From: Bradyrhizobium sp. SZCCHNS1050
GTDB lineage: Bacteria > Pseudomonadota > Alphaproteobacteria > Rhizobiales > Xanthobacteraceae
Direction: 5' to 3'
DNA: 64,000 nucleotides
NCBI RefSeq assembly: GCF_032484785.1
Contig: NZ_JAUETR010000001.1
Coordinates: 930,001-994,000, forward strand
The position numbers and the translations under genes were made by a program. Below the pieces are notes generated by a model. It had not been told where the DNA came from. It ran no database searches and saw nothing but the letters and a program-made list of their open reading frames with translations. Below are positions 15,796-26,383 of the stretch, one piece after another. The stretch's first letter is position 1. Every line of letters begins with the position of its first letter.

Positions 15796-17271
15796 GTGAA
15801 GCCCGTCCTGCTCGCACTCTGCCTCGCCACGCCGCTGCTCGCCGGCTGCGCCGTCGGCCCCGATTACGTGACGCCTGAGTTCGGCGTGCCGAAGCGCTGG
15901 AGCAGCGACCGCAATCGGCCGGCGCAGACGCTGAAGCTCGCGCAGTGGTGGCGCAACCTCAATGATGACCTGCTCGATCAACTGATCAGCGAGGCGGTTG
16001 CCGGCAATCTCGACGTCGCCGCCGCCAAGGCGCGCATCCGCGAGGCGCGGGCGACGCAGCGCCAGGCGGTCGGCGCGCTGTTTCCGTCCGTCAGCGGCAC
16101 CGGCACGGCAACGGAGACCCGCAGCGCCGGCAGCTCGACGAGCGGCATCGCGATCGCTCCTACCACCTACAGCCAGTACCAGGCCGGCTTCGATTCGAGC
16201 TGGGAGCTGGATCTGTTCGGCGCCAACCGCCGTGCGGTCGAGGCGGCGACCTACGGCGTCGATGCCGCCGAGGACGATCTGCGCGCGACCTTGCTGACGC
16301 TGGTCGGCGACGTCGCCTCCAACTACATCGATGCCCGCGCCTACCAGGCGCGAGCGGCGCTGGCGCGGCGCACTGCCGCCTCGCAGCGCGAGACCGCGGC
16401 GCTGACCGAGCGCAAGCAGAATGCCGGCTCTGCCTCGGCCGTCGACACCGCCAAGGCGAGCGCGCTGGCCGCCAGCACCGAAGCAACCATCCCGACCTAT
16501 GAGAGCAGCTATCAGCAGGCCGTGCATCGGCTCGGCGTCCTGCTCGGCCGCGACCCGACGGCCCTGAATCTCCGCCTGTCGCGCGCGGCGCCGATCCCAT
16601 CGCCGCGCCTGCCGCTGCCGAAGGGCATCCCGGCCGACGTGCTGGTCATGCGGCCCGACGTGCGCAAGGCCGAACGGCAGCTCGCGCAGTTCACCGCGAA
16701 GATCGGCCAAGCCACCGCCGCGCTGTACCCGGATGTCAGCCTGACCGGCACGGTCTCGACCACGGCGCTGAAGCTCGGCGATCTCGGCAAGAGCTCGACG
16801 ATCGGCTGGTCGATCGGCCCGAGCGTCTCGGTGCCGATCTTCAACGGCGGCAAGCTGCAGGCCGCCGTCGAGGTCGCGGAAGCGCAGCGTGACGAATACC
16901 ACGTCGCCTGGCGCAGCGCGGTGCTGAGCGCGCTCGAAGACGTCGAAAACGCCATCGTCGGCCTCGGCCAGGAGCGCATCCGCATCCGCAGCCTGAGCGA
17001 GTCGGCCCGGCGCTATGGCGAAGCCGCGCGGCTGTCGCGCTCGCTCTACCAGACCGGCTCCAGCACCTTCCTCGACGTGCTCGATGCCGAGCGCTCGCAG
17101 TTCACCGCCGAGGACAACCTGCTCGCCAGCCGCGCTACGCTCGCGAAGAACTACGTGGCGCTGGCCAAGGCGCTGGGCGGCGGTTGGACCGCAGCGATCG
17201 ACAGCTCGCTGCCCGAGGTCGTCGACAGCGGCACCGGCCCGCATCTCGCACAGGCCGTCGCGCCCAAATAA
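15796..17271 (+). CDS. NodT-family outer-membrane efflux lipoprotein
   Basis: A 491-residue TolC-like outer-membrane channel. The N-terminus is a lipoprotein signal (MKPVLLALCLATPLLAGC, Cys at 18) followed by the NodT-type start AVGPDYVTPEFGVPKRW. Two outer-membrane efflux repeats follow, each with a long coiled helix and characteristic pieces such as SWELDLFGANRRAVEAA, PADVLVMRPDVRKAERQLAQ and TGSSTFLDVLDAERSQF. It is the first gene of a three-gene operon with a MacA-like adaptor and a MacB-like ABC transporter, so it supplies the outer-membrane exit duct of a tripartite pump. Confidence 0.94.
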   Translation: MKPVLLALCLATPLLAGCAVGPDYVTPEFGVPKRWSSDRNRPAQTLKLAQWWRNLNDDLLDQLISEAVAGNLDVAAAKARIREARATQRQAVGALFPSVSGTGTATETRSAGSSTSGIAIAPTTYSQYQAGFDSSWELDLFGANRRAVEAATYGVDAAEDDLRATLLTLVGDVASNYIDARAYQARAALARRTAASQRETAALTERKQNAGSASAVDTAKASALAASTEATIPTYESSYQQAVHRLGVLLGRDPTALNLRLSRAAPIPSPRLPLPKGIPADVLVMRPDVRKAERQLAQFTAKIGQATAALYPDVSLTGTVSTTALKLGDLGKSSTIGWSIGPSVSVPIFNGGKLQAAVEVAEAQRDEYHVAWRSAVLSALEDVENAIVGLGQERIRIRSLSESARRYGEAARLSRSLYQTGSSTFLDVLDAERSQFTAEDNLLASRATLAKNYVALAKALGGGWTAAIDSSLPEVVDSGTGPHLAQAVAPK

Positions 17272-17312
17272 TCTACGATCTGAACTTCAAAAAGTGCCTC
17301 CGAAGTGATCCG

Positions 17313-18605
17313 ATGAACGCACCCTTATCCCACATGCCCCGACCGGTCGCGGTCGATGGCGGCCTCGCGCCGGCGCCGAAGCCGAAGCGGCCACGCCGCT
17401 GGCCGCTGCTGATCGCCGGAGCGCTCGTCGTTCTGGCCGCCGCGATCGTGCTGATCATGAGGCTGACCAGCAATCCCAACGCCAATCTCGTCACCGCACC
17501 CGTCACGACCGGCGACATCGAGCAGACCGTGCTCGCCACCGGCACGCTGAAGCCGGTCAAGCTCGTCGCGGTCGGTGCCCAGGCCTCGGGGCGCCTCGTC
17601 GCGCTCAACGTCAAGCTCGGCCAGAAAGTGAAGGCCGGCGACCTGATCGCCGAGATCGACTCGCTGACGCAACAGAACACGCTGCGCACCAACGAGGCGA
17701 GCCTGCGGAGCGTGCGGGCGCAGCGTGACGAGAAGGTCGCCACCCTGGCGCTGGCGGAGGCCAACCTGGCGCGGCAGCAGGTTACGCTGGCGCAGAAGGC
17801 GTCGTCGCGCGCCGACTACGACAGCGCCGAGGCGACCGCGAAGCAGACCCAGGCCCAGATCGCGCAGCTCGACGCGCAGATCGTCGAGGCCGAGGTGGCG
17901 ATCGAGACCGCGCGCGTCAATCTCGGCTACACGAAGATCACGGCTCCGATCGACGGCACCGTGCTGTCGATCGTCACCCAGCAGGGCCAGACCGTGAATG
18001 CGGTGCAGTCGGCACCGACCATCGTCGTGCTCGGCCAGGTCGAGACGATGACCGTGCGGGTGGAGATTTCCGAGGCCGATGTCGTCAAGGTCAGGCCCGG
18101 ACAGAACGTCTATTTCACCGTGCTGGGCGAGCCCGATCATCGGTACGAGGGCACGCTCGGATCGATCGAGCCGGCGCCCGAATCGATCAAGAGCGATTCG
18201 AGCTTCTCGTCGAGCACGACGACCACGTCGAGCAGCAGCTCGTCCTCGTCCACCACGTCCTCCGCGATCTACTACAACGGCGTGTTCGACATCGCCAATC
18301 CGGACGGGCGGCTGATGACCTACATGACGGCCGAGGTTCACATCCTGCTCGGCGAGGCCCGCAAGGTCCCGACCATTCCGTCGTCCGCGCTTGGCAACGC
18401 CAATCCCGATGGCAGCTACACGGTGCGCGTGCTGACCGGCGCAGGAACGCTGGAGAGGCGCACCATTCGCATCGGCCTCAACAACAAGATCCGGGCCGAG
18501 GTGCAGTCCGGCCTGCGCGAGGGCGAGCGGGTCGTCATCTCGACGCCCGACGAGGGACCGAAGCGAACCGTGATGCCGCCGCCGGCCTCCTCCGGAGGCC
18601 CGTGA
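17313..18605 (+). CDS. MacA-like periplasmic adaptor of ABC efflux pump
   Basis: A 430-residue membrane-fusion protein. The N-terminal transmembrane helix is residues about 26-48 (RWPLLIAGALVVLAAAIVLI). It is followed by a lipoyl-like half (VKLVAVGAQASGRLVALNVK), an alpha-hairpin (residues about 115-205), the second lipoyl half (ITAPIDGTVLSIVTQQGQTV) and a beta-barrel. A poly-Ser/Thr insertion (around residues 290-325) is unusual and probably a flexible loop. The ATG at 17313 gives a normal length; the open frame begins further upstream inside the previous gene. The stop overlaps the macB start (TGATG), indicating translational coupling. Confidence 0.93.
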   Translation: MNAPLSHMPRPVAVDGGLAPAPKPKRPRRWPLLIAGALVVLAAAIVLIMRLTSNPNANLVTAPVTTGDIEQTVLATGTLKPVKLVAVGAQASGRLVALNVKLGQKVKAGDLIAEIDSLTQQNTLRTNEASLRSVRAQRDEKVATLALAEANLARQQVTLAQKASSRADYDSAEATAKQTQAQIAQLDAQIVEAEVAIETARVNLGYTKITAPIDGTVLSIVTQQGQTVNAVQSAPTIVVLGQVETMTVRVEISEADVVKVRPGQNVYFTVLGEPDHRYEGTLGSIEPAPESIKSDSSFSSSTTTTSSSSSSSSTTSSAIYYNGVFDIANPDGRLMTYMTAEVHILLGEARKVPTIPSSALGNANPDGSYTVRVLTGAGTLERRTIRIGLNNKIRAEVQSGLREGERVVISTPDEGPKRTVMPPPASSGGP

Positions 18606-20566
18606 TGGCGGAGGTGCTGATCGATCTGCAGAACGTCGGGCGGTGCTACGCCTCCGGCGAAAGCGCCGTCCATGCCTTGCGCGGGGTCGACCTCCAAATC
18701 GCGCGCGGCGAGATGGTCGCCATCGTCGGGCAATCTGGCTCCGGCAAGTCGACGCTGATGAACATTCTGGGCTGCCTCGACCGCCCGACATCCGGCAGCT
18801 ACCGGATCGCCGGCCGCGAGATGGGCTCGCTCGATCCGGACGAACTGGCGGCGTTGCGGCGCGAGCATTTCGGCTTCATCTTCCAGCGCTACCATCTGCT
18901 GGGCGAACTCAGCGCCGCCGACAATGCCGAGGTGCCTGCGGTCTATGCCGGGCTCGGCCCGGCGGCACGCCACCGCAAGGCCGAGGCGCTGCTGCAGCGG
19001 CTCGGCATGGGCAGCCGTACCGACCACAAGCCGGGTCAGCTCTCGGGCGGCCAGCAGCAGCGGGTCTCGATCGCCCGCGCGCTGGTCAACGATCCCGACG
19101 TGATCCTGGCCGACGAGCCGACCGGCGCGCTCGACCGCGCCAGCGGCGAGGAGGTGCTGCGCATCCTCGACGAGATCAGCGCCTCCGGGCGCACCGTCAT
19201 CATCGTCACGCACGATCCGAGCGTCGCGCAGCGCGCCCGGCGCATCATCGAGATCGAGGACGGCCGCGTCATTTCCGACCGGCTCAATCCGCGGACTTCG
19301 GAACCCGCGCCAGCCGCAGCGACCGAAGACCACGCAGCGCAGGCGGCGTCGTGGTGGCGCAGCCAGCTCGACCGTTTCCGCGAGGCCGCGCGGATGGCAC
19401 TGCTCGCCATGAATGCGCACCGGATGCGCGCATTCCTCACCATGCTCGGCATCATCATCGGCGTCGCCTCGGTCGTGCTGGTGCTGGCGCTCGGCAAGGG
19501 CTCGCAGGCCAAGGTGCTGAAGGACATCAACCGGCTCGGCACCAACACGCTGGAATTCTTTCCCGGCAAGGATTTCGGCGATACGCGCTCCAGCAAGATC
19601 AGGACGCTGGTGCTCGCCGATGCCAAGGTCATGGCGCAGCAGCCTTATGTCGATGCGATCTCGCCGACGGTCTCGACCACCAGCACGCTGCGGTTCGGCG
19701 CGATCGAGGTCAGCGCCCAGATCTCCGGCGTCGGCGAGCAGTATTTCCGGGTCAAGAACACCGAGCTTGCCGAAGGCAGCTATCTCGATGCCGATACCGT
19801 GCGCTCCTACGCCCAGGACGCCGTGATCGACGATAATGCGCGCAAGGCGCTGTTTCCCGATCCCGACGTCAGTCCGCTCGGCAGCGTGGTCCTGATCGGC
19901 AAGGTGCCCTGCCGCGTCGTCGGCATCACCAAGCAGCAGCAGGCCGGCTTCGGCTCCAGCTCCACGCCGATCGTGTACCTGCCCTACACGACCGTGCAGG
20001 CGCGCTTCCTCGGCAACCAGGTGCTGCGCAGCATCAGCGTCCGCGTCGACGAGGCGACGCCGATGGCGGCGGCCGAGCGTGCCGCAACGGCGCTGCTGAC
20101 GGCGCGGCACAATGCCAAGGATTTCTTCGTCCTCAACACCGATGACATCCGCAAGACCGTCGAAAGCACGACGCAGGTGCTGACACTGCTGGTGGCGGCC
20201 ATCGCCGTGATCTCGCTCTTGGTCGGCGGCATCGGGGTCATGAACATCATGCTGGTGTCGGTGTCGGAGCGCGTCGGCGAGATCGGGGTGCGCATGGCGG
20301 TCGGCGCCCGCCGCAGCGACATCCTGATGCAGTTCCTGATCGAGGCGGTGCTGGTCTGCCTGCTGGGCGGTGCGCTGGGCCTTGCGCTCGCGGTCGGCTT
20401 CGGCACGGTCTTCAACGCGCTCGACGTCGGCTTCCAGCTGATCTATTCGCCGCTCGCCATGGTCGGCGCCGCCGTCACGTCGATGGCGATCGGCATCGGC
20501 TTCGGCTACATGCCCGCCCGCAGCGCCTCGCGGCTCGATCCGGCAACGGCTCTGGCAAGGGAGTAG
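18605..20566 (+). CDS. MacB-like ABC efflux transporter (ATPase plus permease)
   Basis: A 653-residue fused transporter. Residues 1-230 are the ATPase: Walker [18 protein letters not shown], signature [16 protein letters not shown], Walker [14 protein letters not shown]-loop VTHD. A linker leads to the first membrane helix (around 275-295), a MacB-type periplasmic domain (residues about 300-520), then three C-terminal helices with the FtsX-type motif [20 protein letters not shown]. It works by mechanotransmission with the MacA-like adaptor and the NodT-type duct to export drugs, siderophores or peptides from the periplasm. The substrate is not readable. The ATG at 18605 overlaps the upstream stop. 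Confidence 0.94.
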   Translation: MAEVLIDLQNVGRCYASGESAVHALRGVDLQIARGEMVAIVGQSGSGKSTLMNILGCLDRPTSGSYRIAGREMGSLDPDELAALRREHFGFIFQRYHLLGELSAADNAEVPAVYAGLGPAARHRKAEALLQRLGMGSRTDHKPGQLSGGQQQRVSIARALVNDPDVILADEPTGALDRASGEEVLRILDEISASGRTVIIVTHDPSVAQRARRIIEIEDGRVISDRLNPRTSEPAPAAATEDHAAQAASWWRSQLDRFREAARMALLAMNAHRMRAFLTMLGIIIGVASVVLVLALGKGSQAKVLKDINRLGTNTLEFFPGKDFGDTRSSKIRTLVLADAKVMAQQPYVDAISPTVSTTSTLRFGAIEVSAQISGVGEQYFRVKNTELAEGSYLDADTVRSYAQDAVIDDNARKALFPDPDVSPLGSVVLIGKVPCRVVGITKQQQAGFGSSSTPIVYLPYTTVQARFLGNQVLRSISVRVDEATPMAAAERAATALLTARHNAKDFFVLNTDDIRKTVESTTQVLTLLVAAIAVISLLVGGIGVMNIMLVSVSERVGEIGVRMAVGARRSDILMQFLIEAVLVCLLGGALGLALAVGFGTVFNALDVGFQLIYSPLAMVGAAVTSMAIGIGFGYMPARSASRLDPATALARE

Positions 20567-20612
20567 GTCGGAAAGAATGAGCTCCACTCCTCCGGACAAC
20601 AACCGGATCGAT

Positions 20613-21146
20613 CTACTTCACCGGGCGCTTCTCCAGCTTGCGCGCGAGCGTCCGGCGATGCATGCCGAGCCTCCTCGCAGCTTCGGAGATGTTGAAGTCG
20701 GTCTCGATCAGGGTCTGGTGGATGCGCTCCCATTCCAGGGTCTTGATCGAGGTGGAGCGCTCGGCCAGGGCCACTTGCGCATTGCCCTGCGCCTTGCGGA
20801 ACGCCTCCTCGATGTCGTCGGTGTTCGACGGCTTGGCCAGATAGTGGCAGGCGCCGAGCTTGATCGCCTCGACAGCAGTGGCGATGCTGGCAAAGCCGGT
20901 CAGCACCACGATCAGCATCTCCGGATCGTGCGCATGCAGCTTCTCGACGCAGACGAGGCCGGAAGCGCCGCCGAGCTTGAGATCGACGACGGCATAGCCG
21001 AACGTCTTCTTCTCGAGGATCTCGTCGACGTCCTCGAGCGAGCCGGCGACGACGGCCTCGTAGCCGCGCCGTTCGAACGAGCGCTTCAGGGTGCGTGCAA
21101 AACCGTCATCGTCCTCGACGATCAGGAGGGACAGGTCATTCGCCAT
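20613..21146 (-). CDS. regR: Redox response regulator RegR/ActR/PrrA
   Basis: A 177-residue regulator. The receiver domain has the acidic pair VEDDD, phosphoacceptor D55 (YAVVDLKLGG) and Lys in HYLAKPSNTDD. After a short linker, a Fis-type helix-turn-helix (ISEAARRLGMHRRTLARKLEKR) ends the protein, the compact architecture of RegA/PrrA/ActR/RegR. In Bradyrhizobium, RegR activates nifA and other low-oxygen genes. The ATG at 21146 is chosen because MANDLSLLIVEDD is the natural receiver start; a longer frame exists. It overlaps regS by 11 bp. Confidence 0.93.
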   Translation of the reverse strand: MANDLSLLIVEDDDGFARTLKRSFERRGYEAVVAGSLEDVDEILEKKTFGYAVVDLKLGGASGLVCVEKLHAHDPEMLIVVLTGFASIATAVEAIKLGACHYLAKPSNTDDIEEAFRKAQGNAQVALAERSTSIKTLEWERIHQTLIETDFNISEAARRLGMHRRTLARKLEKRPVK

Positions 21147-22488
21147 CGCGCTCTCCAATGACAAGCGTCGACAACGGCAGTGACAGCCGTACGGTCGCTC
21201 CACGTCCCCGGTGGTTCCAGGCGGAAACGCTGCCGCCCAGCTTGCGGATCACGTTGACCACCAGGAAAAGGCCCAGGCCGCGGCCCGGGCGGCCCTTGCT
21301 CGACTGATAGGGACGTCCGAGTTGCCCCAGCATCGCCGGATCAAAACCCGGCCCGCGATCGCTGACGCTGAGCAGCAGCTGATCACCATCTCGTTCGACC
21401 ACGAACTCCACCCACTCGCGCGAGACTTCGAACGCGTTGTCGAGCACGTTGACGATCGCCTGCTTCAGGGCGACGTCGGAGACGATCGCCGGATCCGAGC
21501 CGAACTCGTTGCGGACCATCAGATTGCGCGCCGAGCGCGCCGCGCTCCATTCGGCGACCAGCGTCGTCAGGAACGCCTTCAACGTCGTGGGCGCCGAGCC
21601 TTCGCCGCGCGCCTGACCGGCCGAGACCAGGATGTCAGTGACGATCGACTTGCAGCGCTGCACCGCCGCTTCCATTTCGGTGAAATCCTCCGCGAGCGTC
21701 GGATCGGCAGAGATCGCGGTCATGCGGCGCCAATCGTTCAGGATGACCGAGATCGACGCCAGCGGCGTGCCGAGCTCATGCGCGGCGCCTGAGGCGAGCA
21801 GGCCCATGCGGATGATGTGATCCTGCTCGACGGCGTGCTGGCGCAGATCGGCGAGTTTGGCGTCACGCTCGCGCAGGTTCCGGTTGATGCGGGTGACGAA
21901 GACGACGAGCAGCACGGCGTCGAGCATGAAGCCGACGAACATGCCGGTGATGTGCAGGGTGAAGGCATCGCTGACATGATGCTGCGGCAGTTGCAGCGGG
22001 CGGTACTCGATGGTGAGCCAGATGAAGCTGAGCACCGTCAGCGCGACCAGCGACCAGGACGAGCGCGCGTCGAGCAGCACGGCCCCCAGCGTCACCTGCA
22101 GCAGATAGAGGCACGTGAACGGGTTCGACGCGCCGCCGGTGAGATAGAGCTCCGATGTCAACGCCACCACGTCGAGCATCAGCGCGATCAGCAAATGGCG
22201 ATTGCCGACGTCGTCGCGCCTGCGCAGCCAGATATGGCTGGCGATGTTGAGCGCCACCAGCGCGCAGATGATCGCCGCCATCGGCAGCACCGGCAGCGCA
22301 ATGCCGAACCAGGTGGTCACGAAGCCGATGGTGACGATCTGGCCGACCACGGCGATCCAGCGCAGCTGGATCAGCAGCACCATGTTCTTGCGGTTGGTCG
22401 CGTCCTTGGTCGGCAGCGGCGCGTTGATCTCGGGTGTGGCGATCGCGGCCACGACTCCGAACGGCAAATTGGGGGCCTCGCTGCTCAT
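21136..22488 (-). CDS. regS: Redox sensor histidine kinase RegS/RegB/PrrB
   Basis: A 450-residue membrane kinase with about six N-terminal helices (residues about 35-200). The quinone-sensing motif GGxxNPF of RegB is present as LTGGASNPFTCLYLL. The H-box is ASGAAHELGTPLASI, and a Cys lies 42 residues after the phospho-His (AVQRCKSIV), corresponding to the redox-active Cys of Rhodobacter RegB. The N box is VNVLDNAFEVS, with G boxes DRGPGFDP and GRGLGLFLVVNVI. The ATG at 22488 begins MSSEAPNLPFGV; upstream codons look non-coding. Its neighbours are regR and, upstream, the SURF1-cyo operon, a plausible control target. Confidence 0.93.
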   Translation of the reverse strand: MSSEAPNLPFGVVAAIATPEINAPLPTKDATNRKNMVLLIQLRWIAVVGQIVTIGFVTTWFGIALPVLPMAAIICALVALNIASHIWLRRRDDVGNRHLLIALMLDVVALTSELYLTGGASNPFTCLYLLQVTLGAVLLDARSSWSLVALTVLSFIWLTIEYRPLQLPQHHVSDAFTLHITGMFVGFMLDAVLLVVFVTRINRNLRERDAKLADLRQHAVEQDHIIRMGLLASGAAHELGTPLASISVILNDWRRMTAISADPTLAEDFTEMEAAVQRCKSIVTDILVSAGQARGEGSAPTTLKAFLTTLVAEWSAARSARNLMVRNEFGSDPAIVSDVALKQAIVNVLDNAFEVSREWVEFVVERDGDQLLLSVSDRGPGFDPAMLGQLGRPYQSSKGRPGRGLGLFLVVNVIRKLGGSVSAWNHRGRGATVRLSLPLSTLVIGERDGE

Positions 22489-22534
22489 GAGGGCCCGTCC
22501 GATCTCCGCCGGCAGAACGGCAAGCGTCGATCGC

Positions 22535-23368
22535 TCAAGACGCCGTCCCGCATCCACCCATGTCCTGCCGCTGCTGATCCCATTCCACATCCTGCGCTGC
22601 CGGCGCGCTGGGCTCACGCTGCGCGCGGATGAGCCGCTGCAGCCCGGCGCCGGCCAGCATGAGGGCCAATGTAAACCAGGTCAGCGCGTAAACCAGATGG
22701 TTGTTCGGAAACGAGATCACGGTGAGTCCGCCGATTGGAAGTCCGCCGGGATTCGGGGTCGCATCGGCATCGACGAAGAATGGTGCGACGTCGGACAGAC
22801 CGCGCGCCGCCGCGATCGCCGCGACGTCACGTGAATACCAGCGATTCCCCGCGGGATCGTTGTGGCGCAGGAAGCCGCCGCCAGGCTCGGAGATCCGCAG
22901 CAATCCGGTCACGCTTACCGTGCCATTCGGGTTCCCGGCGCTGCGGCTTGCGGGCGCGCGGCGATCCGCGGGCACGAAGCCACGATTGACGAGCACGGCG
23001 CCGCCGGCGGTCTGCAGCGGCGTCACCACCCAATAGCCGGAGCCCTCGACCGTCAGCGCCTGGACCAGCGTCTCGCGGTCGTTGAGGAAGCGGCCGCTCA
23101 ACGTTATCAGCTTGTACTCGTCGCTGCTGCGATCGATGGCCGGCCAATCCGCCGGGCTCGGCGCCGGCACGGGCGCGGCATGAACGCGGCGCTCGACGCG
23201 ATCGATCAGGTCGAGCTTCCAGGCCCGCCGCTCGATCTGCCAGACGCCCAGCGACAGCAGCATCGCGACGCAGGCAACCCACGCCGCAACGATCGCGAGC
23301 CGCAGCGCGCCGGATCGCCCGCGGCTGGCCTCGTCGCGTTCCCCTGCCCCGTCGGCAGGAGCTGACAT
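22535..23368 (-). CDS. SURF1-family oxidase assembly protein
   Basis: A 277-residue inner-membrane protein with one N-terminal helix (residues about 22-42) and one near the C-terminus (about 232-252), the SURF1/Shy1 layout. Family hallmarks include LGVWQIERRAWKLDLIDRV, VLVNRGFVPADRR and the C-terminal VISFPNNHLVYALTWFTLAL. SURF1 helps heme insertion and assembly of heme-copper oxidases. Its ATG overlaps the cyoD stop codon (TGATG), so it is the last gene of the cyo operon and probably assembles this quinol oxidase. Confidence 0.92.
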   Translation of the reverse strand: MSAPADGAGERDEASRGRSGALRLAIVAAWVACVAMLLSLGVWQIERRAWKLDLIDRVERRVHAAPVPAPSPADWPAIDRSSDEYKLITLSGRFLNDRETLVQALTVEGSGYWVVTPLQTAGGAVLVNRGFVPADRRAPASRSAGNPNGTVSVTGLLRISEPGGGFLRHNDPAGNRWYSRDVAAIAAARGLSDVAPFFVDADATPNPGGLPIGGLTVISFPNNHLVYALTWFTLALMLAGAGLQRLIRAQREPSAPAAQDVEWDQQRQDMGGCGTAS

Positions 23369-23727
23369 CACGGCGTCTGGCCCATCTCGTGTACCGGCAT
23401 CATGTTGGTGGTCAGGTGATGCATGACCCAGAGCGAGCCGCTGAGCGCGATCGCCACCATGATGATGGTGAAGATCAGCGCCATCATGGTCCAGCCGCCC
23501 TCGGCCTTGGTGTTCATGTGCAGGAAGAAGATCATGTGGACGACGACCTGCACGGCCGCGAATGCCATGATGATCAGCGCCGTGGCCTGCTTGTCGAGCG
23601 AGCCGTTCATGACCAGCAGAAACGGAATCGCCGTCAGGACGACGGAGGCGCCGAAGCCGATCAGTTGGCCCGAGCGCGTGCCGGCATGGTCGTCCGCCGA
23701 ACCGTGCGCGTGTGCATCAGAGCTCAT
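23368..23727 (-). CDS. cyoD: Cytochrome o ubiquinol oxidase subunit IV
   Basis: A 119-residue subunit with three transmembrane helices. The His/Ala/Asp-rich N-terminus precedes LIGFGASVVLTAIPFLLVMN, a middle helix with VQVVVHMIFFLHMNT, and a C-terminal helix. The H-x6-H pattern and FFLHMN are family hallmarks. It supports assembly and stability of the bo3-type oxidase. It overlaps cyoC upstream by 4 bp and the SURF1 gene downstream by 1 bp. Confidence 0.94.
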   Translation of the reverse strand: MSSDAHAHGSADDHAGTRSGQLIGFGASVVLTAIPFLLVMNGSLDKQATALIIMAFAAVQVVVHMIFFLHMNTKAEGGWTMMALIFTIIMVAIALSGSLWVMHHLTTNMMPVHEMGQTP

Positions 23728-24353
23728 CGAAGCATCCCCATCAGATAGACGAAGGTGAAGACACCAATCCAGATCACGTCGAGGAAGTGCCAGAACATGC
23801 TGAGGCAGACCAGCCGGCGGCGGTTAGCCTCGATCAGGCCGTGGGTCCCGACCTGCACCATCAGGGTGACCAGCCAGACCAGACCGAACGTCACATGCAG
23901 GCCGTGGGTTCCAACCAGCGTGAAGAACGACGATAGGAAGGCGCTGCGCTGCGGCGTCGCGCCCTCATGGATCATGTGCGCGAACTCGGTCAGCTCGATG
24001 CCGAGAAAGGCGAGGCCGAACAGCCCGGTCACCACGAGCCAGGCCTGCATCGCGCCAATGCGGTTCCGCTGCATCGACAGCATCGCGAAGCCATAGGTGA
24101 GCGACGACAGCAGCAGGAACGAGGTGTTGACCGCGACCAGCGACAGGTCGAACAGATCCTTCGGCGCCGGCCCGGCGGCGTACCTGGCGCCGAGCACGCC
24201 ATAGACGGCAAACAGGATCGCAAAGATGAGACAGTCGCTCATCAGATAGATCCAGAAGCCGAGCATCGTGCTGCTGCCTTCGGGATGCTCGTGCTCGTCG
24301 ACGACATAGAAGACCGGCTCCCCGGCCTTCATCGTGCCCATCGCAACGGTCAT
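23724..24353 (-). CDS. cyoC: Cytochrome o ubiquinol oxidase subunit III
   Basis: A 209-residue membrane subunit with five predicted helices. Family hallmarks: [20 protein letters not shown] near the N-terminus, [12 protein letters not shown], and a C-terminal part with [17 protein letters not shown] and [20 protein letters not shown]. The subunit has no redox centre and stabilises the core. It overlaps cyoB and cyoD by 4 bp at each end (ATGA-type), so translation is coupled. Confidence 0.95.
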   Translation of the reverse strand: MTVAMGTMKAGEPVFYVVDEHEHPEGSSTMLGFWIYLMSDCLIFAILFAVYGVLGARYAAGPAPKDLFDLSLVAVNTSFLLLSSLTYGFAMLSMQRNRIGAMQAWLVVTGLFGLAFLGIELTEFAHMIHEGATPQRSAFLSSFFTLVGTHGLHVTFGLVWLVTLMVQVGTHGLIEANRRRLVCLSMFWHFLDVIWIGVFTFVYLMGMLR

Positions 24354-26359
24354 GACTTGGCTCCTGCCACGAGCAGCTTGGTGCGCGCGCGCTCGACGCT
24401 TATGACCTCATCGGCCGGGATGTGGAAGCTGCGGTGATAGTTGAAGGTGTGGCCGATCGCGACCGCGAGCAGCGCGACGAAGCTGCCTGCCGCCATCCAC
24501 CACATGTACCAGATCAGTCCGAATGCCATGGTGGTGCTGAGGCCCGCCAGAATCATGCCGGTACCGGTGTTGCTCGGCATGTGGATCGCCTTGAAGCCGG
24601 CGAGCGGACGCGCGTAACCGCGGCGCTTCATGTCCCACCAGGCGTCGTTGTCGTGGACGACGGGCGTGAAGGCGAAGTTGTAGGCCGGCGGCGGCGACGA
24701 CGTCGCCCATTCCAGGGTGCGCGCATTCCAGGGATCGCCGGAGACGTCGGCGAGCTGCTCGCGGCGGAGGATGCTGACCGCGATCTGGATCAGGAAGCTC
24801 GCGATGCCCAGCAGGATCAGGAACGCGCCGATGCCGGCGATGATGAACCATATCTGCAGGCTCGGATCGTCGAAGATGCGCAGCCGACGGGTCACGCCCA
24901 TCAGGCCGAGCACGTAGAGCGGCATGAAGGCGAAGTAGAAGCCCACCGTCCAGAACCAGAACGACATCTTGCCCCAGAACGGATCGAGCCTGAAGCCGAA
25001 CGCCTTGGGGAACCAGTAGGCGATGCCGGCGAACAGGCCGAACAGCACGCCGCCGATGATCACGTTGTGGAAATGCGCGACCAGGAACAGGCTGTTGTGC
25101 AAGACGAAGTCGGCCGGCGGCACTGCAAGCAGCACGCCGGTCATGCCGCCGATCACAAAGGTCAGCATGAAGGCGACCGTCCACATCATCGGCAGCTCGA
25201 AGCGGATGCGGCCGCGATACATCGTGAACAGCCAGTTGAACATCTTCGCGCCGGTCGGGATCGAGATGATCATCGTGGTGATGCCGAAGAACGAGTTCAC
25301 GCTGGCGCCGGAGCCCATCGTGAAGAAGTGGTGCAGCCAGACCAGGTAGGACAGGATGGTGATGACGACGGTGGCGTAGACCATCGAGGTGTAGCCGAAC
25401 AGCCGCTTGCCCGAGAAGGTCGAGGTCACCTCGGAGAAGATGCCGAAGGCCGGCAGGATGAGGATGTAGACCTCCGGATGGCCCCAGATCCAGATGAGGT
25501 TGACATACATCATCGGATCGCCGCCGAAATCATTGGTGAAGAAGTTGGTTCCGACGTAGCGATCGAGCGACAGCAGCGCCAGCACCGCCGTCAGCACCGG
25601 GAAGGAGGCGACGATCAGCACGTTGGTGCACAGCGAGGTCCAGGTGAAGACTGGCATCTTCATCATGGTCATGCCGGGCGCACGCATTTTCACGATCGTG
25701 CAGATCAGGTTGACGCCGGACAACAGCGTACCGACGCCGGCGACCTGCAGGGCCCAGATGTAATAGTCGACGCCGACATCCGGACTGTAGGAGAGGTTCG
25801 ACAACGGCGGATAGGCCAGCCAGCCGGTGCGCGCGAACTCGCCGACGAACAGCGAGCACATCACCAGAACGGCGCCCGACGTGGTCATCCAGAAGCTGAA
25901 ATTGTTGAGGAACGGGAACGACACGTCGCGGGCGCCGATCTGCAGCGGCACAACGTAGTTCATCAGGCCGGTGACCAAAGGCATCGCCACGAAGAAGATC
26001 ATGATCACGCCGTGCGCCGTGAACACCTGATCATAGTGGTGCGAGTTGAGATAACCTTCGGAGCCGTTGAACGCGATCGCCTGCTGAAGGCGCATCATCA
26101 GCGCATCGGCGAAGCCGCGCAGCAGCATGACGATGCCGAGCACCATGTACATGATTCCGATGCGCTTGTGGTCGACGGTCGTGAACCACTCCTTCCAGAG
26201 ATAGCCCCACAGCCGGAAATAGGTGATGGCGCCGAACAGCGTGAGGCCGCCGAGCGCGACCATCGCGAAGGTGCCGACGATGATCGGCTCGTGCAACGGC
26301 AGCGACTCCAGCGTCAGCCGGCCGAAGATGAACCTGGTGAGATTGGCAGTGTCGAACAT
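24350..26359 (-). CDS. cyoB: Cytochrome o ubiquinol oxidase subunit I
   Basis: A 669-residue heme-copper oxidase core that reduces O2 with ubiquinol and pumps protons. The quinol-site residues of the E. coli enzyme are in place ([16 protein letters not shown]; then QVFTAHG with the heme His). The CuB site has [15 protein letters not shown] with the His-Tyr cross-link, [14 protein letters not shown] with the His pair, and [15 protein letters not shown] with the final heme ligands. The length matches the family, including two extra C-terminal helices. The start ATG is at 26359. Confidence 0.97.
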   Translation of the reverse strand: MFDTANLTRFIFGRLTLESLPLHEPIIVGTFAMVALGGLTLFGAITYFRLWGYLWKEWFTTVDHKRIGIMYMVLGIVMLLRGFADALMMRLQQAIAFNGSEGYLNSHHYDQVFTAHGVIMIFFVAMPLVTGLMNYVVPLQIGARDVSFPFLNNFSFWMTTSGAVLVMCSLFVGEFARTGWLAYPPLSNLSYSPDVGVDYYIWALQVAGVGTLLSGVNLICTIVKMRAPGMTMMKMPVFTWTSLCTNVLIVASFPVLTAVLALLSLDRYVGTNFFTNDFGGDPMMYVNLIWIWGHPEVYILILPAFGIFSEVTSTFSGKRLFGYTSMVYATVVITILSYLVWLHHFFTMGSGASVNSFFGITTMIISIPTGAKMFNWLFTMYRGRIRFELPMMWTVAFMLTFVIGGMTGVLLAVPPADFVLHNSLFLVAHFHNVIIGGVLFGLFAGIAYWFPKAFGFRLDPFWGKMSFWFWTVGFYFAFMPLYVLGLMGVTRRLRIFDDPSLQIWFIIAGIGAFLILLGIASFLIQIAVSILRREQLADVSGDPWNARTLEWATSSPPPAYNFAFTPVVHDNDAWWDMKRRGYARPLAGFKAIHMPSNTGTGMILAGLSTTMAFGLIWYMWWMAAGSFVALLAVAIGHTFNYHRSFHIPADEVISVERARTKLLVAGAKS

Positions 26360-26383
26360 GATGTGACCCTCACGAATCCGACG

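Noticed and set aside
18416..20602. 728-codon minus-strand open frame
   Set aside because: Antisense to the MacB-like gene, with shadow-type composition and no recognisable motif.
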